64,000 bases of DNA from Desulfacinum hydrothermale DSM 13146. GTDB taxonomy: Bacteria; Desulfobacterota; Syntrophobacteria; Syntrophobacterales; DSM-9756. The DNA lies in assembly GCF_900176285.1 (NCBI RefSeq), contig NZ_FWXF01000001.1:251987-315986 (forward strand), given 5' to 3'. The notes under the pieces are model-generated. The model was not told the origin of the DNA, made no database searches, and worked only from the letters and a program-made list of their open reading frames with translations. Shown here piece after piece: positions 9,079 to 17,250 of this stretch (within the stretch, counting starts at the first letter, position 1; every line of letters starts with the position of its first letter). The translations under genes and the position numbers were made by a program.

Positions 9079-9111
9079 GTGTCAACCCACAAGTTCGGCT
9101 GTAGTTAACGA
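9079..9111 (-). promoter_or_regulatory. Candidate BirA operator upstream of bioY
   Basis: Two inverted half-sites, GTGTCAACC (9079-9087) and AGTTAACGA (9103-9111), separated by exactly 15 nt. This matches the BirA architecture (TTGTAAACC, about 14-16 nt, GGTTTACAA, with TTGTTAACC variants). It sits immediately upstream of the biotin transporter, the usual target of BirA repression. Confidence 0.65.
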
Positions 9112-9363
9112 AAAAGGGGGCGTGCGTCAAGGAAAAGGACCGCCCAAGCGCGGGGCCGGCGCACAGAACGGTGCGAATCGAAGAAGTTCTCGGTGTCCTG
9201 GTCGGGTCTTGGCGGTGCATGGTTTCGATGGGCCGCTCCCATGCCAACGGGTTTTGATCTGGCCGCCTGGGCCCACCTGTGCTAAAGAAGAAAGACAAAG
9301 CATCCGTTTTCTTCGGGCGGTACCCGCCTGCAACCCGCAAACCCTTTTTCACAGGAGGTCCCC

Positions 9364-9774
9364 ATGAAGCGAAAAGCCACGTATCGACTGATGGTCACCC
9401 GCCGCGAAATGCTCTACGTCCACGACGAATTCGATCACACCCTCATGCTGGTGGAGATGGAAGGGGAGCCCATTGAGTACCAGGTGGGCGTGGCCGGAAA
9501 GTTCATCTCGCGGCGAAGCGTCACCTTCCATGATCGTGTCCGCGGGGCGGGGAAGATGACGGGCTATGCGGTGACGCACTTCGAAGAGGGGTCCATCTAC
9601 AGCAAGTACGAAGGGGAACGCGACGCCGAGAGTAAGCTCACCAAGGGCACCTGGACCATCTACCGGGGTATCGGCAAGCTGGCCGGCATCAAGGGAAGCG
9701 GCACCTTCACGGTGAAGGCGGGCGCCCAGGACCGCGAATACATCCTGGACATAGAAGGCGAATACGAACTTTAG
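9364..9774 (+). CDS. Conserved hypothetical small beta-rich protein
   Basis: A 136-aa soluble protein with alternating hydrophobic residues typical of a beta barrel. The C-terminal part GSIYSKYEGERDAES...GTWTIYRGIGKLAGIKGSGTF resembles the DUF3224 or allene-oxide-cyclase-like barrel pattern (IxGTGxLxGxxGxGTF). No signal peptide and no catalytic motif are evident. A near-perfect AGGAGGT site at about 9353-9359 sets the start. It ends convergently with the acyltransferase gene, overlapping by 4 nt. Function is unknown; the barrel assignment rests on motif appearance only. Confidence 0.75.
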   Translation: MKRKATYRLMVTRREMLYVHDEFDHTLMLVEMEGEPIEYQVGVAGKFISRRSVTFHDRVRGAGKMTGYAVTHFEEGSIYSKYEGERDAESKLTKGTWTIYRGIGKLAGIKGSGTFTVKAGAQDREYILDIEGEYEL

Positions 9775-10628
9775 GACGGGGGATGGAGTCGAAAGCGCCG
9801 GAAGCGCCGGTGGACCCAGTACCACTGGGCGGGAAACCGGCGGATCTGCGCTTCGATGATACGGTTGAAGGCGGCGGTGAAAACCGCCGCCTTCTCTTCC
9901 AGGGTGCCGTGGGAAGGCGTCGGTATCTCGGGACCCATCTCGATGCGGTAGCGGCCGTCCGGGAGGCGGTGGTTGAAGACCGGATGGACGGGCGCTCCCG
10001 TTCGAAGGGCGATGTGGGCCAGGGTCTTGTGGGTGAGCACGTAGCCGCCGAAAAAGGGGGCCCAGACGCCCGTCTTTTTCCCCGCGTTTTGATCGAGGAG
10101 AAACCCCACCATTTCGTTTCGCCGCAGGGCCTTCAGGGTGTGGATGAGGGCGTACTGCTTGGGGATCACCCGGTTTCCCGAGCCTTGGCGCGTTCGGGTG
10201 ACCCAGCGGTGGAGCGCTTCCGGCCGCACGGGCCGGGCCACGATGTTGAGACGGGCCGGAAGAAAGAAGGGGGCGCTGTAGGCCATCCATTCCCAGTTAC
10301 CCAAATGGCCCGTGAGGATGAGCACGCCCCGGCCCCGCTGGAGCGATTCCAACAGGTATTCTGTTCCGCAAGGTTCCACGAAGCGCAGAAAGTTTTCCCG
10401 ATTCATGCGGGCCATCAGGGGAAACTGGGAAAAGACCCGGGCCAGGTGCCGGAAGTTTTCCCGGGCGAGCCGGCGGGATTCCTGGGCGTTGAGTCCCAGG
10501 GCCATTCGGATGTTGGCCTCCGCCGTGCGGCGGTGTTTAGCGTCCAGGGCGTGCCAGGCGGAACCCAAGACCTGCGGCCACCGGGCGCCGTTATCCCGCT
10601 CCGCCCTATCTTTTTTTTCAATGGCCAT
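9771..10628 (-). CDS. LpxL/HtrB-like lysophospholipid acyltransferase
   Basis: A 285-aa member of the lipid A biosynthesis acyltransferase family, which adds secondary acyl chains to lipid A or related lipids at the inner membrane. The catalytic H-x4-E motif is visible as HLGNWEW near residue 116. Downstream are the conserved LLDQNAGKKTGVWAPFFGG block, where substrate-binding residues lie, and PVFNHRLPDGRYRIEM. The N-terminal membrane anchor seen in LpxL is not obvious. The ATG at 10628 lacks a close ribosome binding site (AGGAG is 17 nt away), so an upstream non-ATG start is possible. A strong hairpin lies 60 nt upstream. Confidence 0.82.
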   Translation of the reverse strand: MAIEKKDRAERDNGARWPQVLGSAWHALDAKHRRTAEANIRMALGLNAQESRRLARENFRHLARVFSQFPLMARMNRENFLRFVEPCGTEYLLESLQRGRGVLILTGHLGNWEWMAYSAPFFLPARLNIVARPVRPEALHRWVTRTRQGSGNRVIPKQYALIHTLKALRRNEMVGFLLDQNAGKKTGVWAPFFGGYVLTHKTLAHIALRTGAPVHPVFNHRLPDGRYRIEMGPEIPTPSHGTLEEKAAVFTAAFNRIIEAQIRRFPAQWYWVHRRFRRFRLHPPS

Positions 10629-10686
10629 ATCGCGAATCTTTGAATCTCCTGCTTGGAAAAAATCGGGCCTGGCCCCAAGGGCCAAC

Positions 10687-10725
10687 GCACATGCCGGGGC
10701 GGGTTTCCCTCGCCCCGGCATGTGC
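10687..10725. other. Perfect 15-bp inverted repeat (hairpin) upstream of the acyltransferase gene
   Basis: Arms GCACATGCCGGGGCG (10687-10701) and its exact complement (10711-10725) enclose a 9-nt loop. No T tract follows directly on either strand, so a simple intrinsic terminator is doubtful. It may be an mRNA leader structure or an end-of-transcript stabiliser for the neighbouring unit. Confidence 0.6.
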
Positions 10726-10823
10726 GCATTCTTCCGGACTGTTCCTCTGCGTTCGACGGATCGACGCTTGGGATGCTTATCCTATGATCCGTTCCCCCTC
10801 GAGGGAACCGCAATCCATCTGAT

Positions 10824-12569
10824 TTACTGACGTTTTCGGGTCGTCTCGGCCGATCCTTTCTTTCCCACGTTCAGGTCGTAGGAAAAGACGGTGCTTCGGG
10901 CTTCCCAGAGTTTGAGCAGGTCTTTTCCCAGCACCAGGCTGGCGATGAGTTCGGGGGTTCCGTCCCCGTTCAGGTCGCCCGTTCGGATGCAGCTCACCAT
11001 GCCGCTCACCTCCCGGGTCTTCCAGTTTTCGATGAGTCCCAGTTGGTCCCACGACAGGGACACGATCTCCCCCGCTTCGTAATACTTGAAGCCCTGGGGA
11101 AGGAAGCGGCTGTAGTCCGGGCTGCGGTTGACCACGATCTCATGGATCCCGTCCCGGTTGGCGTCCATGATGAGAATGGGCGACGGGATGAAGTAGCGCT
11201 CAATGTCATTGTAGCGCAGATCGCGGATCTTGCCTTCCAGGACATTGGTCGTTGCCGCAAAATGCAGGCGGCTTCGCCAGAGGCGGTTTCCCGAGCCGTC
11301 CAGGATCATCAGCCGGTTATCTGGACTGATCACCGCGTATTCAGGTGCCTTGTCATTGTTGAGATCGGCCACGGCAAAGTTATAGACGTTGCAGGGGCTG
11401 GGAACCGAAACGGGTGCAGCGGGAATGAGTTGTCCGCCACGCAGGCGCACCTCGTACAGGGTCGAATCAAAGAGATCGCCCATGGGGCCCGGCTTTTGCC
11501 CCAGAGCCACCGAGCCCCGATTGGGAAATGTGACCGCATTGAGATACATGCGCACATCAGAAGCCGCCACCGTCAGCTTTTTCCCTTGCAGCTTGAAAAC
11601 ATAGGAGCGCGGTCGCGGATTGTATTGAGCGCCGGATGTGATGGATTCCGATCCGCCACCCGTGGGGTTGATCTGGCGGTACACACTGGTGAGAAGAATC
11701 TCCACCTTTCCGTCCCCATCCACATCGGCCAAGGCAACCCACTTGAATTCTTCCAATTTGTTTGCCTTAACATCCGTTAGCAGCCGCAGACCTTGAGCGT
11801 ACCTTCGGTAGACGGCCAGTCGCTTGGGGCTCACGGCGATCAGTTCCTGGCGACCGTCTCCGTTGGGATCGCCCGCGGCGATGCTCACCAGGGCTTCCTT
11901 GAAGGTTTGACTGCGCCACAGTCCCGCCTGTCGCATAGCGCCTTCCGGGGTCACCTGGATGAAATTCGGGTTGAGATAGGAAATTTCCATCCCCGGTTTC
12001 ATGCCTCCGGGAATCAAGAGTTCGGGGTTCATGTTTTCTGCGGTGGGGGGAGGAGTGATGGTTTCGTCGGCCGACGGGTTCGCCTTGTTGAAGACCTTCC
12101 GATTGACGGTTTGGGCCAGGCGGTTGATGGTGGGGATGAGCTGATCCAGGGTGTCGGCTTGGAACGGCAAGCGGATGGGTGCACCAGGCGATGTCACCGG
12201 CGAAATGGTTGCGTCGATGCTGACCGCCTGTCCCACCGAAGTGATGCTTCCAAACAGCACGTAATCGGCGCCCAAGCGTTCGGCCGCTCCTCGGGCTGCT
12301 CCGCTGTCGGCCAGATCCCCGATGGATTGGGCCGTCTTGTCGATGGCTGCCTTGTCGACCACATGGACGGACCCGGGATCTTCAATGCGGGTGCGCAGCA
12401 TGTCCCAGACCCCATCTTGGAGATAGCGCATCGAGTCCGGCGTGTTCATTTTGAACGGCATGATGGCAACGGTTTTGGGAGCGTCCTGCGACGCCTGGCA
12501 ATAGGCCGTGATCCAGAAAGAAACGAGGCTGAAGGCCAGGAAACAAAGGACCGATTTTTTGTACTTCAT
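10824..12569 (-). CDS. Secreted FG-GAP/VCBS repeat protein with FlgO/TolB-like N-domain
   Basis: A 581-aa exported protein. Residues 1-26 are a signal peptide (MKYKKSVLCFLAFSLVSF...). Residues about 38-165 look like the FlgO/CsgG/TolB-N type domain (KTVAIMPFKMN ... VDKAAIDKTAQ ... GADYVLFGSITSVG). The rest is a propeller-like array with calcium-binding DxDxDG loops: DPNGDGRQEL, DVDGDGKVEI, DLNNDKAPEY, DANRDGIHEI and DLNGDGTPEL. The start is chosen by GAGAGGAAC upstream and by the signal peptide. Such fusions occur in deltaproteobacterial envelopes, but their role is not known. It is divergent from the porin, and base composition is less GC-rich than in flanking genes. Confidence 0.82.
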   Translation of the reverse strand: MKYKKSVLCFLAFSLVSFWITAYCQASQDAPKTVAIMPFKMNTPDSMRYLQDGVWDMLRTRIEDPGSVHVVDKAAIDKTAQSIGDLADSGAARGAAERLGADYVLFGSITSVGQAVSIDATISPVTSPGAPIRLPFQADTLDQLIPTINRLAQTVNRKVFNKANPSADETITPPPTAENMNPELLIPGGMKPGMEISYLNPNFIQVTPEGAMRQAGLWRSQTFKEALVSIAAGDPNGDGRQELIAVSPKRLAVYRRYAQGLRLLTDVKANKLEEFKWVALADVDGDGKVEILLTSVYRQINPTGGGSESITSGAQYNPRPRSYVFKLQGKKLTVAASDVRMYLNAVTFPNRGSVALGQKPGPMGDLFDSTLYEVRLRGGQLIPAAPVSVPSPCNVYNFAVADLNNDKAPEYAVISPDNRLMILDGSGNRLWRSRLHFAATTNVLEGKIRDLRYNDIERYFIPSPILIMDANRDGIHEIVVNRSPDYSRFLPQGFKYYEAGEIVSLSWDQLGLIENWKTREVSGMVSCIRTGDLNGDGTPELIASLVLGKDLLKLWEARSTVFSYDLNVGKKGSAETTRKRQ

Positions 12570-12643
12570 CACGATGTTCCTCTCGCTCACGTGGTGGTTT
12601 CACATCCTTTTCGCAGGCTCCAAGCCCATTTTTGCATGTGGGC

Positions 12644-12665
12644 TTTTTGCCGACAACGGCAAAAA
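12644..12665. terminator. Bidirectional terminator-like hairpin between FG-GAP gene and porin
   Basis: TTTTTGCC (12644-12651) and GGCAAAAA (12658-12665) form a perfect 8-bp stem flanked by T and A runs. A second, overlapping AGCCCA/TGGGCT stem precedes it. It lies in the divergent upstream region, so its role may be insulation of the two promoters. The 12570-13024 gap otherwise holds only the porin promoter. Confidence 0.5.
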
Positions 12666-12839
12666 CTTGGTGGACTCCACGGCGCGTGGAATCATGATTC
12701 GTTTAACATCCCATTGCGGACCACTTCCCGGAACTCTAGTGTGGTCTTCCACAGGGAAGCTAGCGTCAAAAGGGGAAGTGGCGCAAGAAGAATGTTTTCA
12801 AAAAAGTGGCGACAAGCCGTGAACCGTCCCCTTTTCCCC

Positions 12840-12867
12840 TTGACAGGGATCACGGGTTCGCTATAAG
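12840..12867 (+). promoter_or_regulatory. Strong sigma70-type promoter of the porin gene
   Basis: Consensus TTGACA at 12840-12845, a 16-bp spacer and TATAAG at 12862-12867. The implied leader is about 150 nt before the start at 13025. This is the closest-to-consensus promoter in the window. Confidence 0.7.
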
Positions 12868-13024
12868 CGTGAGATGTGTAACTTTGGGCAGAAGGCTGTG
12901 AACGCAAAAGAGAAAGGGGGGATGCCGCGTCACATCGGATGACGAGCTTTGGGTGATTTTTGGGGCTGATCAGAAACCAAAGAAAGAGGGATCGAGAATC
13001 TCAAAACTTTCGTGGAGGAAAGAG

Positions 13025-14374
13025 ATGAGAAAGAATCTGGTTGTACTTCTTGCGGTGTTGATGGCGGTTGCCATCGCGTTGCCGGCGTTCGCCGTCGATT
13101 TCAAGTACGGCGGTATGATGCGCGTTCGCTGGTATTCCTACAACAACTTTGACGGTACCGATGACGCCGATGATCACGCCAACTACTTCGATCAACGCGT
13201 TCGGATGTACTTCACCTTCGTGGCCAGCGAAAATCTTCAGTTGGTGACCAAGTGGGAAGAAGACAACGTGTGGGGCGCCAAGGGTGGCGACCGTGACCTG
13301 ACCCACGCCACCAGCGATTTTCGCGATCCCTATGATATGGAAACCAAGAACGTTTACCTGGACTTCAATATTCCCAATACGCCCATCCGTGCCAAGCTGG
13401 GTCAACAGGGCTTCGGCCTCTTTGGCGGCCGAATAATTGCCGAGGACTACACGGGAGCCAAGTTCTCCATGCCCTTCGATCCCGTGAAGGTCACGCTGGG
13501 CTACATTGCGGAACAGAACGTTGACTATTCCTCCGAAAAAGACAACGTGGACATTTACTATCTGCAGCTCCAGTATGCCAATGGTCCCTTCAGCGGCGAG
13601 CTCATCGGCTTGTACCAGGATGGCAGCGATACCGCTGTGAGCCTGAAGACGGAATACGCCGATCCGGGTGTGGACGCCCAAGGTCGCGAGACCTACGATG
13701 GATATACTTTTGAAGACAACCACCTGTTCGACCTGGGCGTGAAGCTGGCCTACTCCAGCGACATGTTCAAGGCCACCGTTCATTTCATCAAGAACTTTGG
13801 TAGCGTTGATCTGAACGGCGAGTCTGCTGATTACAAAGGCTGGTTCCTGGGTGCTGATGTGGCTATCCCGGTCAATGATTTCACGTTCGGTCTCGGCGGC
13901 TTCTACACCACCGGCCAGGATGAAGGCGATGACGATGTGGAAGGCTATGTCTACCCGGGAGCTGTGGGAGACTCCTTCTACTGGGCTGAAATCATGGGCT
14001 TTGGCGTGCTTGATGACATGACGCCTCGAGCCTATACAGGCTACCCGGGCGCGGGCGAGTACACCGCCGGCGGCAATCCCAGCAACCTCTACACCCTGTA
14101 TGCCTCGGTGGATTGGCAGGCGTTGGAAGCAACCAAGCTTCATTTGGCCTATTACTACCTCGGCACGGCTGAAGACGTGGTGGCCAACGCAGCGACCGGC
14201 GAGAAAGACGACTCCGTGGGAAGCGAAGTGGATTTCAGGCTGACCCAGAAAGTGGTGGACGGCCTGAATCTTGATGTTATCGGTGCCTACCTCTTTGCTG
14301 ACGATGCTTTCTCCGGCACGAAGGATGACGACGATGCCTACGAAGTGGGCGCTCGGCTGCAGTGGGCTTTCTAG
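13025..14374 (+). CDS. Outer membrane beta-barrel porin
   Basis: A 449-aa outer membrane protein. Residues 1-22 are a signal peptide (MRKNLVVLLAVLMAVAIALPAFA). The mature chain has alternating aromatic and hydrophobic strands with acidic loops (DGTDDADDHANY, DEGDDDVEGY), and it ends in the beta-assembly signal ARLQWAF with terminal Phe. This pattern fits deltaproteobacterial general porins rather than a named specific channel. The start follows GGAGG about 7 nt upstream. A consensus promoter and a perfect terminator bracket it. Codon usage is visibly different from the neighbours (more A/T-ending codons), as is common for very highly expressed genes. It is probably one of the most abundant proteins in the envelope. 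Confidence 0.9.
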   Translation: MRKNLVVLLAVLMAVAIALPAFAVDFKYGGMMRVRWYSYNNFDGTDDADDHANYFDQRVRMYFTFVASENLQLVTKWEEDNVWGAKGGDRDLTHATSDFRDPYDMETKNVYLDFNIPNTPIRAKLGQQGFGLFGGRIIAEDYTGAKFSMPFDPVKVTLGYIAEQNVDYSSEKDNVDIYYLQLQYANGPFSGELIGLYQDGSDTAVSLKTEYADPGVDAQGRETYDGYTFEDNHLFDLGVKLAYSSDMFKATVHFIKNFGSVDLNGESADYKGWFLGADVAIPVNDFTFGLGGFYTTGQDEGDDDVEGYVYPGAVGDSFYWAEIMGFGVLDDMTPRAYTGYPGAGEYTAGGNPSNLYTLYASVDWQALEATKLHLAYYYLGTAEDVVANAATGEKDDSVGSEVDFRLTQKVVDGLNLDVIGAYLFADDAFSGTKDDDDAYEVGARLQWAF

Positions 14375-14405
14375 TCGGCTTCCTGAGCTGATCTAAGTAG
14401 CGCGA

Positions 14406-14436
14406 AGCCCGGGCCGATTTGGCCCGGGCTTTTTTT
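14406..14436 (+). terminator. Rho-independent terminator of the porin gene
   Basis: Perfect 10-bp stem AGCCCGGGCC / GGCCCGGGCT (14406-14415, 14421-14430), loop GATTT, then seven T. Confidence 0.92.
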
Positions 14437-14557
14437 GTGGCGCCACGCCCTGGCGGTTGCCGGAAAGTCGGCACCAGGCGGGACGGTTTCAATTAACCCC
14501 AACCTTATTTTGTGGCCATGGGCTCCCGGCGGCGTCTCCGGCGGGTCTTTCCTTGCA

Positions 14558-15721
14558 TCATCTCAGAAACGCGCCCACCGGGCCCGCCGATTGAAGGGCT
14601 TGCACCGCTTCCGGGTCACGGATCTCTTCCACGCGGCCGCCGAGAAGGAGCACCCGGTCGCACGCGGCCCAGACCGCATCGTCTTCTTCCTTGAGTGCGC
14701 CGGAACAATAGGGGCAGGTTTGCTGGGCCGGGCCGTGGTCCAAAAGAACCCGGCACGAGGGGCAATGCCAGCCGGGTGCGGAGAATCCCTCGGGCACCAG
14801 GATCTGGTAAACCCGGCCCTGGTTCACGGCGTCCAGCACGGCCTCCAGGCCCAGGACCGCCTTGGGGGATTCGCTCTGGGCCTTCCGGGCCGTGGTGATG
14901 CATTCGTCCACCAGTTCCCGTTCCCGGGCCGCGTCCAGCTGCCGGAGCACGGGAGCGGCCTGGTCCAGGAGATCCTGCGCCTTGGCGGCAACGGAAGCCC
15001 GGATCCGGGCCGCCACCCGGCTCAAAACCCCCTTGGGAAGGAGCCGCTTCAATTCCGCCGTCACCTCTTCCGGGCCGGCCAGCACCACCCGGTCGATCTG
15101 GTACGCGTCCATCATGTCGTGCAGCGCATCGGCCACTTCCTTCAAAAACCAGTGGCTCCAGGTGGCCGCCCGGCGCTGGAAGACCATCTGGGAACGCATG
15201 TGGTCGGATCCGGCCGTGCTCCGGTGGTGGACCGCCGGCGTCTGGAACGCCTCCTCCATCTCTTCCACTTCCCCCATGGACGCCACCAAGAGCCGGGCCC
15301 GTTCCCGGTCCACCACCACGATGCCGGTGCGTTCGTGTTCCTTCCAGGCGTCCAGGAGCGGCCGGATGTGCGGGCGCTTTTCGTACCAGGCCCCGTTGGG
15401 AAGCCGCACGGGAAGATCCTCCTGGTAGGTGTAGCCTTCCGACAGGTCACAGAAGAAGACCATGCTGCGTCCCTTGGGGATGTGCACCTCCACCTGGCGG
15501 CGGATCCAGTCGGCGTCTTCCTGGAAATGATCCCGCTGGTCCTCATCTGCCAGATGGGATTCCAGGTCCTTGAGGAGTTGATCCAAGACGAGCTTGTGGG
15601 CGCCCCGGCGGTTGGCCCGCACCTGGGGATCCACGTTGAGATAGACGCTCAGGATCCAGGATCCTTCGGGGGCGTTGCGCCGCGCCAGGCTTTCCAGGGA
15701 ACTGGGATGCAAGGTTTTCAT
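14558..15721 (-). CDS. Bacterial archaeo-eukaryotic release factor-like (baeRF) protein
   Basis: A 387-aa protein resembling the baeRF/VLRF1-type families, distant bacterial relatives of eRF1/Vms1 proposed to act on stalled ribosomes. Visible features are an N-terminal domain (SWILSVYLNVDPQ), a central RNase H-like domain (TGIVVVDRERARLLVASMGEVEE ... VHHRSTAGSDHM) and an L7Ae-like segment (QIDRVVLAGPEEVTAELKRLL, then TARKAQS and ILVPEGF). It ends with a zinc ribbon (CPSC ... CPYC, about residues 328-349). The AGGAGGT site sets the start. It is monocistronic. No GGQ motif is seen, so classical peptide release is not implied. Family assignment is by overall pattern. Confidence 0.72.
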   Translation of the reverse strand: MKTLHPSSLESLARRNAPEGSWILSVYLNVDPQVRANRRGAHKLVLDQLLKDLESHLADEDQRDHFQEDADWIRRQVEVHIPKGRSMVFFCDLSEGYTYQEDLPVRLPNGAWYEKRPHIRPLLDAWKEHERTGIVVVDRERARLLVASMGEVEEMEEAFQTPAVHHRSTAGSDHMRSQMVFQRRAATWSHWFLKEVADALHDMMDAYQIDRVVLAGPEEVTAELKRLLPKGVLSRVAARIRASVAAKAQDLLDQAAPVLRQLDAARERELVDECITTARKAQSESPKAVLGLEAVLDAVNQGRVYQILVPEGFSAPGWHCPSCRVLLDHGPAQQTCPYCSGALKEEDDAVWAACDRVLLLGGRVEEIRDPEAVQALQSAGPVGAFLR

Positions 15722-15839
15722 ACGGGACCTCCTGGGGTGTGGGGATGGGAAGATGGGGTGGGCTTACCTGGTAATTCTTGCCGGTGGCGGGAGCGGGGTC
15801 AAGGGGGGCAGCCGCCGCCGTTTGGGGCATCCTTTTGGA

Positions 15840-16430
15840 TCATCGGCCGGATCCGGCGGGCCAGAGGGTCGGTACCGTGGCGTGCGGGTTGTGGCGGTCC
15901 AGGTGCCGGCGCATCGGGTTTTGGGCGATATGGCGCCGGACGGCGTTCAGGGTGGGTTCGCTTCGGAGGATGTGTTCATAATCCTTTCGCTGCCACACAG
16001 GCTCGCCGGGGGTGGCGCGTCACGTGTTGATGTGCCGGGTCGAAAACGCCTTCAATGGACGCACGATTGCGGGCAAGCCGTAGCGTTTTGCAGTTGCAGG
16101 GCCGGGACCCGGCGGAGGAACGTCCGGTAACGGCGGATTGGGGCGGGTTCCAAAGCCCCTATCGGAAGTGATGATGACAAGGGCGTGGATGGGATGGGGC
16201 ATGAGCGCGAAGGCGCCCCGTTGGATGTCTCCCACGTGATTGGGTAGATCCTGGCAGGTTTGTTCTACCAACCGTGCGTAATCGTTAACTCGTACCTGCC
16301 CGTCTTCCACTTTCCCAAACAGCAGGGATGTGCGCCGGTGGGTGCAGATGGTGGCCAAATGCGCGCCCGGTTGGCTGTAATCGTATCCCTTCAAGCGGGT
16401 GGGAGACGATGTCGGCGGTGGGGTTCCCAT
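15840..16430 (-). pseudogene. Decayed RAYT (REP-associated tyrosine transposase)
   Basis: The reading frame opens with TRLKGYDYSQPGAHLATICTH, the standard N-terminus of RAYT/Y1-type single-strand transposases. It continues through LVEQTCQDLPNH and LPAIVRPLKAFSTRHINT. A TGA at 16020-16022 then interrupts the frame, and the same frame resumes with RATPGEPVWQRKDYEHILR, the conserved C-terminus, to a stop at 15840. The HUH metal/catalytic motif, usually PNHVH, has become PHPIH, so the first histidine is lost. Two independent lesions indicate an inactive remnant. RAYTs mobilise REP-type hairpin repeats; the dispersed repeats in this window have such hairpins. Confidence 0.85.
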
Positions 16431-16508
16431 GGGGCCATGGCGTTGCCTCCACGCCTTGAGCCATGCAGCGTGAGGTTTCCCCCAAAGTCCGGACAAGCAT
16501 CAAAGAGG

Positions 16509-16538
16509 AAAACACGGGGACGGTTCCCCGTGTTTTTT
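16509..16538. terminator. Bidirectional terminator hairpin
   Basis: AACACGGGGA and TCCCCGTGTT form a stem with a CGGT loop, flanked by A-run and T-run, so it can serve the small minus-strand gene at 16584 and any plus-strand read-through. Confidence 0.8.
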
Positions 16539-16583
16539 CTCTTCCTGCGTCTTCGGGAAGGGGCGGGCCGGTGGCGGACTCGG

Positions 16584-16781
16584 TCAGCTCAGGAACTTTT
16601 GCTTTAGTTTGTCCCAGGGAGCGAAGGCGGCCAGGAGTCCCGCCGAGACGAGATAGAAAGCGATGACCGAGGCGGGGAAGGTCACGTACAAAAACGCGTA
16701 GACGGGAAAAAGGGCCGCCAGGGACAAAACGATCTTCACCACGGGTTCCACCCACTTTTTGCTTTCTTGCCTTTCGTCCAT
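16584..16781 (-). CDS. Small two-helix membrane protein, unknown
   Basis: A 65-aa protein with a short charged N-terminus (MDERQESKKW) and two hydrophobic helices (VEPVVKIVLSLAALFPVYAF and FPASVIAFYLVSAGLLAAF) ending in a basic tail. The start at 16781 is chosen by GGAGAGG 6 nt upstream; the longer frame adds only polar residues. It is followed by a terminator. I recognise no family. Its nearest upstream neighbour, on the other strand, is qmoA. Confidence 0.65.
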   Translation of the reverse strand: MDERQESKKWVEPVVKIVLSLAALFPVYAFLYVTFPASVIAFYLVSAGLLAAFAPWDKLKQKFLS

Positions 16782-17250
16782 AATCGCCTCTCCGTCTTCG
16801 TCTGAGGTATCTTCCGGTCTATTGGAGGGTTTGGCCGTGCGCCGATCTGGACCGCACACCCGGCCTCACAGGATCGCTCCTACCAGAGGGTCACGCTCCA
16901 GCAAATCGGTCTACTCTTATCGAAGGCCGGCCGATTTTTCAAGGGCAAGGTCCCCCGATAAGCTCTTTTTTTCACAACATGACCCGCCGGCCCCCCGGGG
17001 ATTAAGGGCCGGGAGGCGAAAAAGCTCCTTTTTCGAAGGATCTAACCTGGCCATCTCACCAAGTTTTTGTTTGCGCGCCCGGGGGAGTTTGTGTATAGTT
17101 GCACATGATGCTCGCCCGGTTTTCCTGCCGGTTTCCGACGCATCGCGGCCCGTATCCCACGGGCGCATCCCGGTGCCACCACATGTTCGGCCCACGGTTG
17201 CAAGGGTTCTCGGGACATTTTCCATAGGCGTTTTCTTTAGGAGGATGAGC
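16782..17250 (+). promoter_or_regulatory. qmo operon upstream region with candidate promoter
   Basis: This 469-bp gap has no convincing gene. A TTGCGC (17071-17076), 17 bp, TATAGT (17094-17099) promoter candidate lies 150 nt before qmoA. An inverted repeat CCGGCCC/GGGCCGG (16987-17012) lies upstream of it and may end transcripts or bind a regulator. Confidence 0.4.
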
